Source of the DNA: Paraburkholderia sp. PREW-6R
Lineage (GTDB): Bacteria; Pseudomonadota; Gammaproteobacteria; Burkholderiales; Burkholderiaceae
Length of the DNA: 64,000 nt
Assembly: GCF_039621805.1 (NCBI RefSeq)
Contig: NZ_CP155074.1
Span: forward strand, 496,001-560,000
Direction: 5' to 3'
A program made the translations under genes and the position numbers. This document shows positions 1 to 8,885 of the stretch, piece by piece (the first letter of the stretch is position 1; each line of letters begins with the position of its first letter). Under the pieces are notes generated by a model that was not told where the DNA came from, did not search any database, and worked only from the letters and a program-made list of their open reading frames with translations.

Positions 1-1
1 C

Positions 2-2431
2 GTGAAGACCGCGCCTGACGGCGGCGTGACCTATCTGCGCGACATTGCCCGGATCGAGCTGGCGGCGTCGGAATATGGGCTGCGTTCGCTGCTGGATAAC
101 AAGCCGGCCGTTGCGCTCGCAATCAACCAGGCGCCGGGCGCGAACTCGCTGGCGATTTCCGATCAGGTGCGCTCCGCAATGAAGGAACTCGCGGAAGACA
201 TGCCGGCCGGCGTCGAGTACAAGATCGTTTATGACCCGACGCAGTTCGTGCGTTCGAGTATCGAGGCAGTCGTGCACACGCTGCTCGAAGCGATTGCGCT
301 GGTGGTGATCGTCGTGATCGTATTCCTGCAAACGTGGCGGGCGTCGATCATTCCGCTGATTGCGGTGCCGGTGTCGATTGTCGGGACGTTTTCGCTTCTG
401 CTGGCATTCGGTTTTTCGATCAACGCGCTGTCTTTGTTCGGTATGGTGCTGGCCATCGGGATCGTGGTCGACGACGCGATCGTGGTGGTGGAGAACGTCG
501 AACGTAATATCGAAAATGGACTGAGTGCGCGCGACGCGACGTACAAGGCCATGCAGGAAGTGAGCGGACCGATTATCGCCATTGCACTCACGCTGGTTGC
601 CGTGTTCGTGCCGCTTGCTTTCATGACCGGCTTGACGGGTCAGTTCTACAAACAGTTCGCAATGACCATTGCGATCTCGACGGTCATCTCCGCATTCAAC
701 TCGCTCACGCTGTCGCCGGCGTTGTCGGCAATGCTGTTGCGCAGCCACGGTGCGAAAGAAGACTTTCTGACGCGTGTGATGAATCGTCTGCTGGGCGGCT
801 TTTTCAGGCGCTTCAACAAGGTGTTTCACCGCGGATCGTCGGCGTATGGCAAGGGCGTGACCGGCGTATTGCGGCGTAAAGGTGCGATGCTCGCCGTGTA
901 CGCGATTCTGCTCGGCGCGACTGTTCTCATTTCGCGCGTCGTGCCCGGCGGCTTCGTGCCGGCGCAGGACAAGGAATACCTGATCGCATTCGCACAGTTG
1001 CCCAATGGCGCATCGCTCGATCGTACCGAAAAAGTGATTCGCGACATGAGCGCGATTGCACTGAAGCAGCCGGGCGTTGAAAGTGCGGTGGCGTTCCCTG
1101 GTTTGTCGGTGAACGGCTTCACGAACAGCTCGAGTGCAGGGATTGTGTTCGTTACGCTCAAGCCGTTCAAGGAGCGTGGCAGCAAGACACTCGCCGCAGG
1201 TGCGATTGCCGGCGCGCTGAATCAGCAATATGCCGCAATCAAGGACTCCTTCGTTGCAGTGTTCCCGCCGCCGCCGGTGCTTGGCCTCGGTACGCTCGGC
1301 GGCTTCAAGATGCAGCTGGAGGACCATGGTGCGCTCGGTTACGCGGAATTGAACAAGGCGGCCGAGGCGTTCGTCAAGAAGGCTGCGCAAACGCCTGAAC
1401 TCGGGCCGACGTTCTCGAGTTACCAGATTAACGTGCCGCAACTGAACGTCGACCTCGATCGTGTGAAGGCGAAGCAACTCGGTGTGCCCGTGACCGACGT
1501 GTTCAACACGATGCAGATCTATCTGGGATCGCTGTACGTAAACGACTTCAACCGGTTTGGCCGCGTGTATCAGGTGCGGGTGCAGGCGGATGCGCCGTTC
1601 CGTCAACGCGCCGACGACATACTGCAACTGAAGACGCGCAATGCGGCGGGCGACATGGTGCCGTTGTCGTCGCTGGTCACGGTTGCGCCGACGTATGGTC
1701 CGGAAATGGTGGTGCGTTACAACGGCTATACGGCCGCGGATATCAACGGTGGACCCGCGCCGGGCTTTTCGTCGGGACAGGCGCAGGCCGCGGCCGAGCG
1801 CGTGGCGGCAGAGGTGTTGCCGCGCGGCGTCAAACTGGAGTGGACCGACCTGACATATCAGCAGATTCTCGCTGGCAATGCGGGTATGTGGGTGTTTCCG
1901 ATCAGCGTGCTGCTCGTGTTCCTCGTGCTGGCCGCGCTGTATGAAAGCCTGACGCTGCCGCTCGCGGTGATCCTGATCGTGCCGATGAGCGTGCTATCCG
2001 CGCTGACCGGCGTGTGGCTCACGCAGGGCGACAACAACATCTTTACGCAGATCGGGTTGATGGTGCTGGTGGGCTTGTCGGCGAAGAACGCGATTCTGAT
2101 CGTGGAGTTCGCGCGTGAACTGGAGCATGACGGACATACGCCGCTCTCGGCTGCGATCGAGGCGAGCCGTCTGCGTCTGCGTCCTATCCTGATGACATCG
2201 ATCGCGTTCATCATGGGCGTGGTGCCGCTGGTGCTGTCGAGTGGCGCAGGCTCGGAAATGCGTCACGCGATGGGTATCGCAGTGTTCTTTGGCATGCTGG
2301 GCGTGACGCTATTCGGTTTGATGCTGACGCCGGTGTTCTATGTGGTACTGCGTACGCTGGCAGGCGGGACCATTCACGTTGCGCAGAAAGATTCGCCGCA
2401 CTACGTGCAGCAGCCGGTGACGGACGCCTGA
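2..2431 (+). CDS. RND multidrug efflux permease, MexF/BpeF-like (5' truncated)
   Basis: C-terminal about 809 residues of an inner-membrane HAE1-family proton/drug antiporter. Full-length members are about 1050 residues, so the true start lies upstream of the window and the GTG at base 2 is only the first readable codon. The paired aspartates of the proton relay in TM4 are visible in GIVVDDAIVVVEN (D157 and D158 of the fragment), and the TM10 lysine motif SAKNAILIVEFA is present near residue 697. Between these lies the large periplasmic loop, and a second set of membrane segments ends at MLTPVFYVVL. It is followed after 13 bases, with an AGGAGA ribosome site, by the outer-membrane component, so this is the distal part of a membrane-fusion/permease/outer-membrane operon. 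Overall wording is closest to the MexF/BpeF branch, whose members export chloramphenicol, trimethoprim or quinolones. The substrate here is inference. Confidence 0.93.
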   Translation: MKTAPDGGVTYLRDIARIELAASEYGLRSLLDNKPAVALAINQAPGANSLAISDQVRSAMKELAEDMPAGVEYKIVYDPTQFVRSSIEAVVHTLLEAIALVVIVVIVFLQTWRASIIPLIAVPVSIVGTFSLLLAFGFSINALSLFGMVLAIGIVVDDAIVVVENVERNIENGLSARDATYKAMQEVSGPIIAIALTLVAVFVPLAFMTGLTGQFYKQFAMTIAISTVISAFNSLTLSPALSAMLLRSHGAKEDFLTRVMNRLLGGFFRRFNKVFHRGSSAYGKGVTGVLRRKGAMLAVYAILLGATVLISRVVPGGFVPAQDKEYLIAFAQLPNGASLDRTEKVIRDMSAIALKQPGVESAVAFPGLSVNGFTNSSSAGIVFVTLKPFKERGSKTLAAGAIAGALNQQYAAIKDSFVAVFPPPPVLGLGTLGGFKMQLEDHGALGYAELNKAAEAFVKKAAQTPELGPTFSSYQINVPQLNVDLDRVKAKQLGVPVTDVFNTMQIYLGSLYVNDFNRFGRVYQVRVQADAPFRQRADDILQLKTRNAAGDMVPLSSLVTVAPTYGPEMVVRYNGYTAADINGGPAPGFSSGQAQAAAERVAAEVLPRGVKLEWTDLTYQQILAGNAGMWVFPISVLLVFLVLAALYESLTLPLAVILIVPMSVLSALTGVWLTQGDNNIFTQIGLMVLVGLSAKNAILIVEFARELEHDGHTPLSAAIEASRLRLRPILMTSIAFIMGVVPLVLSSGAGSEMRHAMGIAVFFGMLGVTLFGLMLTPVFYVVLRTLAGGTIHVAQKDSPHYVQQPVTDA

Positions 2432-2444
2432 GGAGAAAACAATA

Positions 2445-4019
2445 ATGAATCGCTTTGAATCTTTGCGCGGATGGGGCCGGGCAGCCGCCAGCGGTTTGCT
2501 GGTGGCGTTGCTCGCGGCCTGCTCCGTCGAGCCGACCTATAAGCGTCCTGATGTGGACACGCCGACGGCGTTCAAGGAAGCGCCCGTTGCAGCGTCGGCT
2601 GCGTCTGGTGCTGCGGCGTCATCCGCCTCCTTGCCCGACGACGGTACGTGGAAACAGGCGCAACCTTCCGATGACGCGCATCGCGGCGAATGGTGGACGG
2701 TGTTTGGCGATCCGCAACTGAACGCGCTTGAAGAGCAGGCCGCTGCCGCCAACCAGGACCTGAAAGCGGCTGCGGCGCGCGTACAGCAGGCGCGCGCGGT
2801 GACGCAGGCGGCGAAGTCGGACTGGTTCCCGAAACTGGATGCAGGCTTTGGTCCGACGCGTGAGCGTGCTTCAGCGGCTTCGCAGTTTCTGCCGGACAGC
2901 GCGGGTGGGACGACCGGCACCATCTGGCGCGCGCAGGTGGGCGCGTCGTATGAGGCGGATCTGTTTGGACGCGTGAGTTCGAATGTGAACGCGTCGCGCG
3001 CTGACGAGCAGCAAAGTGAAGCGCTGTTCCGCTCGGTACAGCTGTCCTTGCAGGCGGATGTCGCGCAGAATTATTTTCAGCTGCGCGAGCTCGACACGGA
3101 TCAGGACCTGTACCGTCGTACAGTCACGTTGCGCGAAGACACGCTGAAGCTGATCGAGCGCCGCTTCAAGGAAGGCGATATTAGCGAACTCGACCTGGCC
3201 CGCGCGCGCAATGAACTGGCGAGCGCGCGTGCGGATGCCGTGGGCGTCGCGCGTCAGCGCGCGGCCTCCGAGCATAGCCTCGCGATTCTGCTCGGCAAGC
3301 CGCCGGCTGAATTCTCGTTTGCGGAAGCACCGCTCGCGCCGATAAGCGTGCGCGTGCCGGCTGGTTTGCCCTCGGCGCTGCTCGAACGTCGCCCGGATAT
3401 TTCGGCTGCGGAGCGGGCGATGCAGGCGGCGAATGCACGCGTTGGCCTCGCCAAGTCCGCGTTCTTCCCGAAGCTGGATATCACGGGGGCCGCTGGATTT
3501 GAGTCGGCGACGCTCGGCGATCTGTTCATGTGGTCGAGCCGTGCGTTCATCCTCGGACCCTTCGCGGGTTCCGCGTTGACGCTGCCATTGTTCGACGGCG
3601 GCCGCCGCAAGGCCAACCTTGCTCAGGCGCGCTCGAAATATGACGAAGACGTCGCGCAGTATCGTCAGCAGGTACTGGTTGCGTTCCGTGAGGTCGAGGA
3701 CAACCTGGCGGATCTGCGCCTGCTCGACGATCAGATGCGCCAGCAGAACACCGCGGTCGAAGCGTCGCAGCGTGCCGCGCATCTGTCGCGCACGCAGTAC
3801 ACCGAGGGCGCGGTCAGTTATCTCGACGTGATCGATGGCGAGCGCCAGGTGCTGACGACGCAATTGCAGGCAAGCCATCTGTCGGGCACGCAGGCGGTGG
3901 CGACAGTGAATCTGATTCGCGCACTGGGTGGCGGCTGGGGTGAGGCGGGCGCGCCGGATCCAGCGACGGTCGGCGCGGCGCCGGCTTCGGACGCGACGCA
4001 GCAGGTGGCGAAGCGTTAG
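2445..4019 (+). CDS. RND efflux outer-membrane lipoprotein, NodT/OprM family
   Basis: Outer-membrane channel that docks to the adjacent RND pump. The 524-aa protein starts with a lipoprotein signal ending in LLAAC (lipidated Cys26). Two OEP repeats of alpha-helical coiled coil and beta-barrel strands follow, with family motifs such as ERRPDISAAERAMQAANARVG near residues 312-332 and the second-repeat segment GAVSYLDVIDGERQ near residue 456. Length is slightly above the usual 470-500 because of an Ala/Ser-rich linker after the lipobox and an Ala-rich tail. The ATG is well placed 8 bases after AGGAGA at the end of the permease gene. A strong terminator at 4046-4083 closes the operon. It could equally be called OprC/OprN-like; the family assignment is secure but the pump name is not. 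Confidence 0.94.
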   Translation: MNRFESLRGWGRAAASGLLVALLAACSVEPTYKRPDVDTPTAFKEAPVAASAASGAAASSASLPDDGTWKQAQPSDDAHRGEWWTVFGDPQLNALEEQAAAANQDLKAAAARVQQARAVTQAAKSDWFPKLDAGFGPTRERASAASQFLPDSAGGTTGTIWRAQVGASYEADLFGRVSSNVNASRADEQQSEALFRSVQLSLQADVAQNYFQLRELDTDQDLYRRTVTLREDTLKLIERRFKEGDISELDLARARNELASARADAVGVARQRAASEHSLAILLGKPPAEFSFAEAPLAPISVRVPAGLPSALLERRPDISAAERAMQAANARVGLAKSAFFPKLDITGAAGFESATLGDLFMWSSRAFILGPFAGSALTLPLFDGGRRKANLAQARSKYDEDVAQYRQQVLVAFREVEDNLADLRLLDDQMRQQNTAVEASQRAAHLSRTQYTEGAVSYLDVIDGERQVLTTQLQASHLSGTQAVATVNLIRALGGGWGEAGAPDPATVGAAPASDATQQVAKR

Positions 4020-4045
4020 GTTTTACGTTGGTCAGGAAGCGATGC

Positions 4046-4083
4046 AAAGCCGGCCCTCGCGCAAACGCGGGCCGGCTTTTTTA
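4046..4083 (+). terminator. Rho-independent terminator of the efflux operon
   Basis: Arms AAAGCCGGCCC (4046-4056) and GGGCCGGCTTT (4069-4079) pair perfectly around a short loop and run into a T tract, 27 bases after the stop codon of the outer-membrane lipoprotein gene. Confidence 0.9.
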
Positions 4084-4767
4084 TCGCCGCCGTGAGGACA
4101 TCGGCGTGGGGTCGAGGGTGATTTTTCCAGTTGCAATGTCCTCCGCAAGTTTGAAGGCGGGGCGCTGCATTCGATGTCTTCGTCCGCGAGATGGCACGAA
4201 AGGGCAAAAAGAGGCCGCCACGTGTGATGAATCGTGGTGGCCATCGCGCGCAAGGCCTCCCAGGCTTCTTCGGGCTCGTAAGAGAACGCACGAGCGTCGA
4301 CCACGAGTGCATGCGGCGTGGCAATGCGGGTTCCTTTTTTAAGACCGAAACCGTGGAAAGCGCTGGTGTAATCGTAATATATTGATATTTTCCCGGTTTA
4401 AACCAAGTTTTATTCATATTCTCAAAGTTAGACTTGCGCCAACGTCGCCCGAACGTCCGCGTCGTCAGCCAAATCTTTTTTCCCACTTTCCTTCCGAAAA
4501 TCCGTTCGTAGACTCGCGCTTTCGTGCCGTCTATGATCGTTCGCACCTCATCTGGAGAGAGGCGATGACCTGTCCGACTGTCCATAGGACGCTCATGTAG
4601 CACGGCCGGTGCTGATCGGACGGCTTGCGGCCAATGTCCGCAATTCAGCTCGCGCTCGACCGCTGCGACGCACCTTTTCGTTGTTCGCTTCTTTCGGCAC
4701 GCGCTCCCGCATGCCGCCGGACCGGCTCGCCTCACAGAACGTCACGATCCAACCCCGAAGGTTCACC
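4084..4767. other. Intergenic region between efflux operon and metQ; possible gene remnant on minus strand
   Basis: About 680 bases without a convincing gene. The middle (4370-4500) is distinctly AT-rich and includes the palindrome GGTTTAAACC. On the minus strand, one frame reads protein-like from about 4375 down to 4146 (segments such as FHGFGLKKGTRIATPHALVV and EPEEAWEALRAMATTIHHTW) but has no good start, only a GTG at 4304, and loses protein-like character before running into the efflux terminator. This may be a decayed gene, but I do not recognise it. The metQ promoter should lie in 4550-4760. I see no SAM riboswitch fold or MetJ box. Confidence 0.4.
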
Positions 4768-5607
4768 ATGCGCATTTCTTTCACCACCGCTCGGCGCTTT
4801 TTCCACAGCACAACATTTGCAGTCGTTGGCACAGTCAGTCTTGCATTCACGATATCGACTTTGCCCGCGGCCGCAGCCGACACCGCTACGCTCAAAATCG
4901 GCACGGCGACGAGTCCGCAGATCGAAGCGCTGAAGGTGGCCGCACGCGAGGCGAAAGAGCAGGGACTCGACGTAAAGATCATCGAGTTCACGGACTGGAA
5001 TACACCCAACGCCGCGCTCGCCAACAAGGATATCGACGTCAATTACTTCCAGCACATTCCGTTTCTCGAGAATGCGAAAAAGCAGGGCGGCTACAACTTT
5101 GTCGCGATTGCGCCGGGTACGATCATGAAGATCGGTCTGTATTCGAAGAAGATCAAAAACTTCGACGAGCTAAAGAATGGCGCGACGGTCGCCATCGCAA
5201 ATGATCCGGTAAACGGAGGCCGCGGCTTGCTGCTGCTGCAACGCGCGGGTCTCATCAAGCTCAAGCCCGGTGTCGACTATCGCGCCACGACGCTCGATAT
5301 CATCGACAATCCAAAGCATCTGAAGATCGTGCAACTCGAAGCGTCGCAACTCGCGCGCTCGCTCGATGACGTGGATCTCGCGCAGGGCTATCCCAGCTTC
5401 ATCAAACTGGCCGGTACGACCGATCCGAACAGCGCGCTGCTGTTCGACGGGCTGGAAAACAAGAACTACGCGATCCAGTGGGTCGTGCGACCCGAGAGCG
5501 TGAACGATCCGCGAATCCGCAAGTACATTGCGATCTACCAGCATTCGCCCGCCGTGCGCGCCGCGCTCGATAAAGCGTTCGGCTCGCTTTACGCCGTCGC
5601 CTGGTAA
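4768..5607 (+). CDS. metQ: MetQ/NlpA-family methionine-type ABC substrate-binding protein
   Basis: Periplasmic binding protein of a methionine (D/L-Met) importer, 279 aa. An N-terminal signal peptide with a hydrophobic core ends at AAAA-DTAT, so it is a soluble secreted protein; unlike E. coli MetQ there is no lipobox Cys. The mature part carries NlpA-family features: [33 protein letters not shown]-type segments, and [19 protein letters not shown] in the ligand cleft. The ATG at 4768 is chosen because everything upstream in frame is Arg-rich and unlike a signal peptide. It leads metN and metI with a 50-base gap. A DszC-like monooxygenase lies downstream, so the ligand could be another organosulfur compound, but methionine is the default. 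Confidence 0.9.
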   Translation: MRISFTTARRFFHSTTFAVVGTVSLAFTISTLPAAAADTATLKIGTATSPQIEALKVAAREAKEQGLDVKIIEFTDWNTPNAALANKDIDVNYFQHIPFLENAKKQGGYNFVAIAPGTIMKIGLYSKKIKNFDELKNGATVAIANDPVNGGRGLLLLQRAGLIKLKPGVDYRATTLDIIDNPKHLKIVQLEASQLARSLDDVDLAQGYPSFIKLAGTTDPNSALLFDGLENKNYAIQWVVRPESVNDPRIRKYIAIYQHSPAVRAALDKAFGSLYAVAW

Positions 5608-5657
5608 GCTGCGCGCGCATTCGCCGACCGAATCAGCCTGATACGAAAGGAGCCGCA

Positions 5658-6815
5658 ATGACTCATCTTTTCGATGTGCCCCAGTTCATTGAAGACGCAC
5701 CGGCCGTGGCGCGCCGGAAAACGCCGGACGAGCCGGCGCAAACGGTCGTGCTGTTCGATGACGTGAGCAAGGTGTTCACCGACGCGCGTGGCGTGCAGAA
5801 CACCGCGCTTGCCCATGTCGCGCTGACGGTGGCGCGCGGCGAAGTATTCGGCATCATCGGCCGCAGCGGCGCCGGTAAGTCGACGTTGCTTCGCCTCATC
5901 AATGGGCTGGAAACGCCAGGCTTGGGCGAGGTGCGTGTGAACGGCGTCAGTGTCGGCGAACTCGATGAGCGCGGGCTCGTCACGCTGCGGCGGCGCATTG
6001 GCATGGTCTTTCAGCACTTCAACCTGCTCTCGGCGAAGACCGTCCGCGAGAACATTGCGTTGCCACTCAAGATAGCGGGTGTGCCGAAAGCGTCGATCTG
6101 GAAAAAGGTCGACGCTCTGCTCGAACTCGTGGGCTTATCCGCGAAGCGCGACGCTTATCCGGCGAGCCTCTCCGGCGGCCAAAAGCAGCGGGTGGGCATC
6201 GCGCGTGCACTCGTGACCGATCCGGACCTTCTGCTTTGCGACGAAGCGACGTCCGCGCTCGACCCGGAGACCACGCAGGCCATTCTCGCTTTACTGCGCG
6301 ACATCAACCGGCGGCTCGGTCTGACGATCGTGCTCATTACGCACGAAATGCAGGTGATCCGCGAAGTGTGCGACACGGTCGCCGTAATCGAGCGTGGCGA
6401 GGTAGTGGAAAGTGGACCCGTGTGGCGTGTATTCGGCGATCCGCAGCAGGACGCCACGCGCGCACTACTCCGCACGCTCGTGCACGACCTGCCGTTGGAC
6501 CTCGCCGAACGCGTGAGGCCGCTGCACGACATCGCGCAACACGACGCACAGGTTCTGCTTGACGTACGCTTCACCGGCGCCGACGCGCACGAGCCGGATC
6601 TGGGCCGCCTGACGGCGGCGCTGAGCGTGGACGGCGGCCGCGTGAGTTTCGTGCATGGCGGCATCGACCGGATTCAGGGGCATGCGCAGGGCAGGCTGGT
6701 CGTCTCTGCGCACGTGCGTGGAAACGAGCAGACCTCCGTGCAGGCGCAAGCGGCGACGCTGGCCGAGCGTGCACGCCGTTATGCGAACCATGTCGAGGTG
6801 CTAGGCTATGTCTGA
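5658..6815 (+). CDS. metN: Methionine ABC transporter ATP-binding protein MetN
   Basis: Cytoplasmic ATPase of the MetNIQ importer, 385 aa. Walker A is GRSGAGKST (residues 68-76), the signature is LSGGQKQR, and Walker B is [13 protein letters not shown] followed by the switch His in LITHE. The last roughly 90 residues form the NIL (ACT-like) domain that in E. coli MetN binds methionine and causes trans-inhibition. The protein is longer than E. coli MetN (343 aa) because about 28 residues precede the ABC domain. The start follows AAAGGAG by 6 bases. Its 3' end overlaps metI by 8 bases, implying translational coupling. Confidence 0.95.
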   Translation: MTHLFDVPQFIEDAPAVARRKTPDEPAQTVVLFDDVSKVFTDARGVQNTALAHVALTVARGEVFGIIGRSGAGKSTLLRLINGLETPGLGEVRVNGVSVGELDERGLVTLRRRIGMVFQHFNLLSAKTVRENIALPLKIAGVPKASIWKKVDALLELVGLSAKRDAYPASLSGGQKQRVGIARALVTDPDLLLCDEATSALDPETTQAILALLRDINRRLGLTIVLITHEMQVIREVCDTVAVIERGEVVESGPVWRVFGDPQQDATRALLRTLVHDLPLDLAERVRPLHDIAQHDAQVLLDVRFTGADAHEPDLGRLTAALSVDGGRVSFVHGGIDRIQGHAQGRLVVSAHVRGNEQTSVQAQAATLAERARRYANHVEVLGYV

Positions 6816-7464
6816 TATTTGGCTATCCGAATTAACCGACGCCATTCGCGACACTATCGTGATGGTGGGTGTTTCGGCGTTCGTCGCCGCGCTGGTGGGC
6901 ATTCCTCTCGCGCTGGTCCTCGTTACCACGACACGCGGCGGCATCTTCGAAAAGCGCGCTGTGAATGGCGTGCTCGGCGCACTCGTCAACGCATTCCGCT
7001 CTACGCCGTTCATCATTCTGCTGGTTGCGCTGTTGCCGCTCACGCGCGTGCTGATCGGCACAACCATTGGCGTGTGGGCGGCGGTCGTGCCGCTGAGTAT
7101 CGCGGCGATTCCTTTTTTTGCACGCGTCGCGGAAGTCAGTCTGCGTGAAGTGGACCGTGGTTTGATCGAAGCGGCTCAGGCAATGGGAGCACAACGCCGG
7201 CACATTATCTGGCATGTGTTGTTGCCCGAAGCGTTGCCGGGTATTCTCGGTGGCTTCACGATCACCGTAGTAGCCATGATCGGCTCTTCCGCAATGGCGG
7301 GCGCGGTGGGAGCAGGCGGCCTCGGGGACCTCGCGATCCGCTACGGATACCAGCGTTTCGACACCACGGTCATGGTCACCGTGATCGTATTGCTGATCGT
7401 GCTCGTGACGGCGGTGCAGTTCGTCGGGGACCGCTTCGTGCGACGGCTCGCGCGTCGTGTCTAA
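6808..7464 (+). CDS. metI: Methionine ABC transporter permease MetI
   Basis: Inner-membrane permease, 218 aa, with about five transmembrane helices. The EAA loop is visible as [25 protein letters not shown]-type sequence near residues 127-147, the coupling helix that contacts MetN. Family motifs include [17 protein letters not shown] and [21 protein letters not shown]. The start ATG lies inside the last codons of metN (ATGTCTGA), an 8-base overlap. Length and organisation match E. coli MetI (217 aa). It completes metQNI. Confidence 0.95.
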   Translation: MSDIWLSELTDAIRDTIVMVGVSAFVAALVGIPLALVLVTTTRGGIFEKRAVNGVLGALVNAFRSTPFIILLVALLPLTRVLIGTTIGVWAAVVPLSIAAIPFFARVAEVSLREVDRGLIEAAQAMGAQRRHIIWHVLLPEALPGILGGFTITVVAMIGSSAMAGAVGAGGLGDLAIRYGYQRFDTTVMVTVIVLLIVLVTAVQFVGDRFVRRLARRV

Positions 7465-7614
7465 AATCACGCCTATCTGCATCGCGCTATTTGAATGATG
7501 AATTGGCCTCGCCGTGCGGGTTTGCTTAACATGCGCGCACGCCTATGATGTGACGAAGCGCCCGCTGCCAGGCGCATGGGTGCGAACCTGGCCGACTTGA
7601 ACACTGGATCTTGC

Positions 7615-8817
7615 ATGAACGAACCGCGTCACCTTGAGACGGCGCAGACGAGCGAACCGTCAGCCGCGCCCGCGGTGCGCGACCTGGCTGGTCTGCTCGA
7701 CGCGTTGCGCGCCACCGCGGCCCAGCGCGATCGCGACGGCGGCCACGCCGCGCAGGAAAAACAATGGATCGCCGACGCCGGCTTGCTGACGCTGGCGGTG
7801 CCGCGCGAGTTCGGCGGCATCGGCGCATCGTGGCCGGTGATTTACGACACGATTCGCCGGATCGCGCAAGTCGACAGTGCGCTCGCGCATCTGCTCGGCT
7901 TCACTTGCCTGCAAGTGGTCAGCATCGATGTGTGGGGCAATCCGGCGCAACGCGCGCGTTATCTGGGCGGCACGGCAGAAGGCCGCTGGTGGTGGGGCAA
8001 CGCCGTCAATCCGCTCGACACGCGACTCGTGGCGAGCGCGACGGGTTATGGCGGCTACCGGCTCGACGGCCAGAAAGGTTTTTGCTCGGGCACGCGCGGC
8101 TCCCGGATGATGACCGTTTCGGCACACGACCCGTCCACCGGCAAGCCGGTATTCGCGGTCGTGCCCACTACGCGCGAAGGCATCACAGTGAGGGAAGACT
8201 GGAACCCGATCGGGCAACGCCAGACCGATAGCGGAAGCGTCGCTTTCACGGGGGTCGAGGTCAGGCCGGATGAAGTGCTCGAGCGGGCCGACACGCCGTA
8301 CGCGAGTCTGCGCACGCTGATTTCGCAGCAGGTTCTGACCAACCTTTTCGTGGGCATCGCGCAAGGTGCGCTGGAAGAAGCCCGGGGTTACGTCACGCAG
8401 CACGGTCGTCCGTGGATCAGTTCCGGCGTCGACAAGGCCACCGACGATCCGTACCTGATCCAGCGCTTCGGCGAAATGCGTCTGCAGGCAGTGAGCGCGG
8501 AGGCGCTCGCGGTACGCGCGGCCAGCATGCTCGACGATGCGTGGCGGCAAGGTCCGGCGCTTTCCGCCGAAGACCGTGCGCACGTGGCGCTCGCCACCTC
8601 CGAGGCAAAAATCGTTGCGCACCGCGCCGCGCTCGACGTCAGCGAGAAACTGTTCGACGCGTGCGGAGCCCGCGCGACGCACGCGCCGCTTGCGCTTGAC
8701 CGTTTCTGGCGCAACGCTCGCGTGCATACGCTGCACGATCCGGTCGACTACCGCGTTCGCGACGTCGGCCGTTTTGCGCTCAGTGGGACATTGCCGGACG
8801 TTTCTTTGTACACTTGA
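7615..8817 (+). CDS. DszC/SfnC-like flavin-dependent monooxygenase (acyl-CoA dehydrogenase fold)
   Basis: 400-aa protein of the acyl-CoA dehydrogenase superfamily. The N-terminal helical domain contains the segment TLAVPREFGGIGA, the middle beta-domain reads DGQKGFCSGTRGS, and the C-terminal helical bundle ends in HDPVDYRVRDVGRFAL. The lack of an obvious catalytic Glu and this C-terminus resemble the SoxC/DszC group, FMNH2-dependent monooxygenases acting on sulfones, dibenzothiophene or similar sulfur compounds, rather than a true acyl-CoA dehydrogenase. It sits 150 bases after metI on the same strand, supporting a role in sulfur assimilation. The start could be the ATG at 7576 (13 more residues) or 7615; neither has a strong ribosome site. 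The substrate is unknown. Confidence 0.75.
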   Translation: MNEPRHLETAQTSEPSAAPAVRDLAGLLDALRATAAQRDRDGGHAAQEKQWIADAGLLTLAVPREFGGIGASWPVIYDTIRRIAQVDSALAHLLGFTCLQVVSIDVWGNPAQRARYLGGTAEGRWWWGNAVNPLDTRLVASATGYGGYRLDGQKGFCSGTRGSRMMTVSAHDPSTGKPVFAVVPTTREGITVREDWNPIGQRQTDSGSVAFTGVEVRPDEVLERADTPYASLRTLISQQVLTNLFVGIAQGALEEARGYVTQHGRPWISSGVDKATDDPYLIQRFGEMRLQAVSAEALAVRAASMLDDAWRQGPALSAEDRAHVALATSEAKIVAHRAALDVSEKLFDACGARATHAPLALDRFWRNARVHTLHDPVDYRVRDVGRFALSGTLPDVSLYT

Positions 8818-8885
8818 GGCGGTTCGCGGCGCCCCGCCGTCTGGCTTGGGGCAACGCGTTTTATTCCCCTCGAGAGACCCACGGT

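Noticed and set aside
2871-3878. 335-codon minus-strand frame
   Set aside because: Shadow of the outer-membrane efflux lipoprotein in the opposite strand; Arg-rich and featureless.
4550-4767. SAM riboswitch or MetJ box upstream of metQ
   Set aside because: No fold or repeated AGACGTCT-like boxes found by eye.
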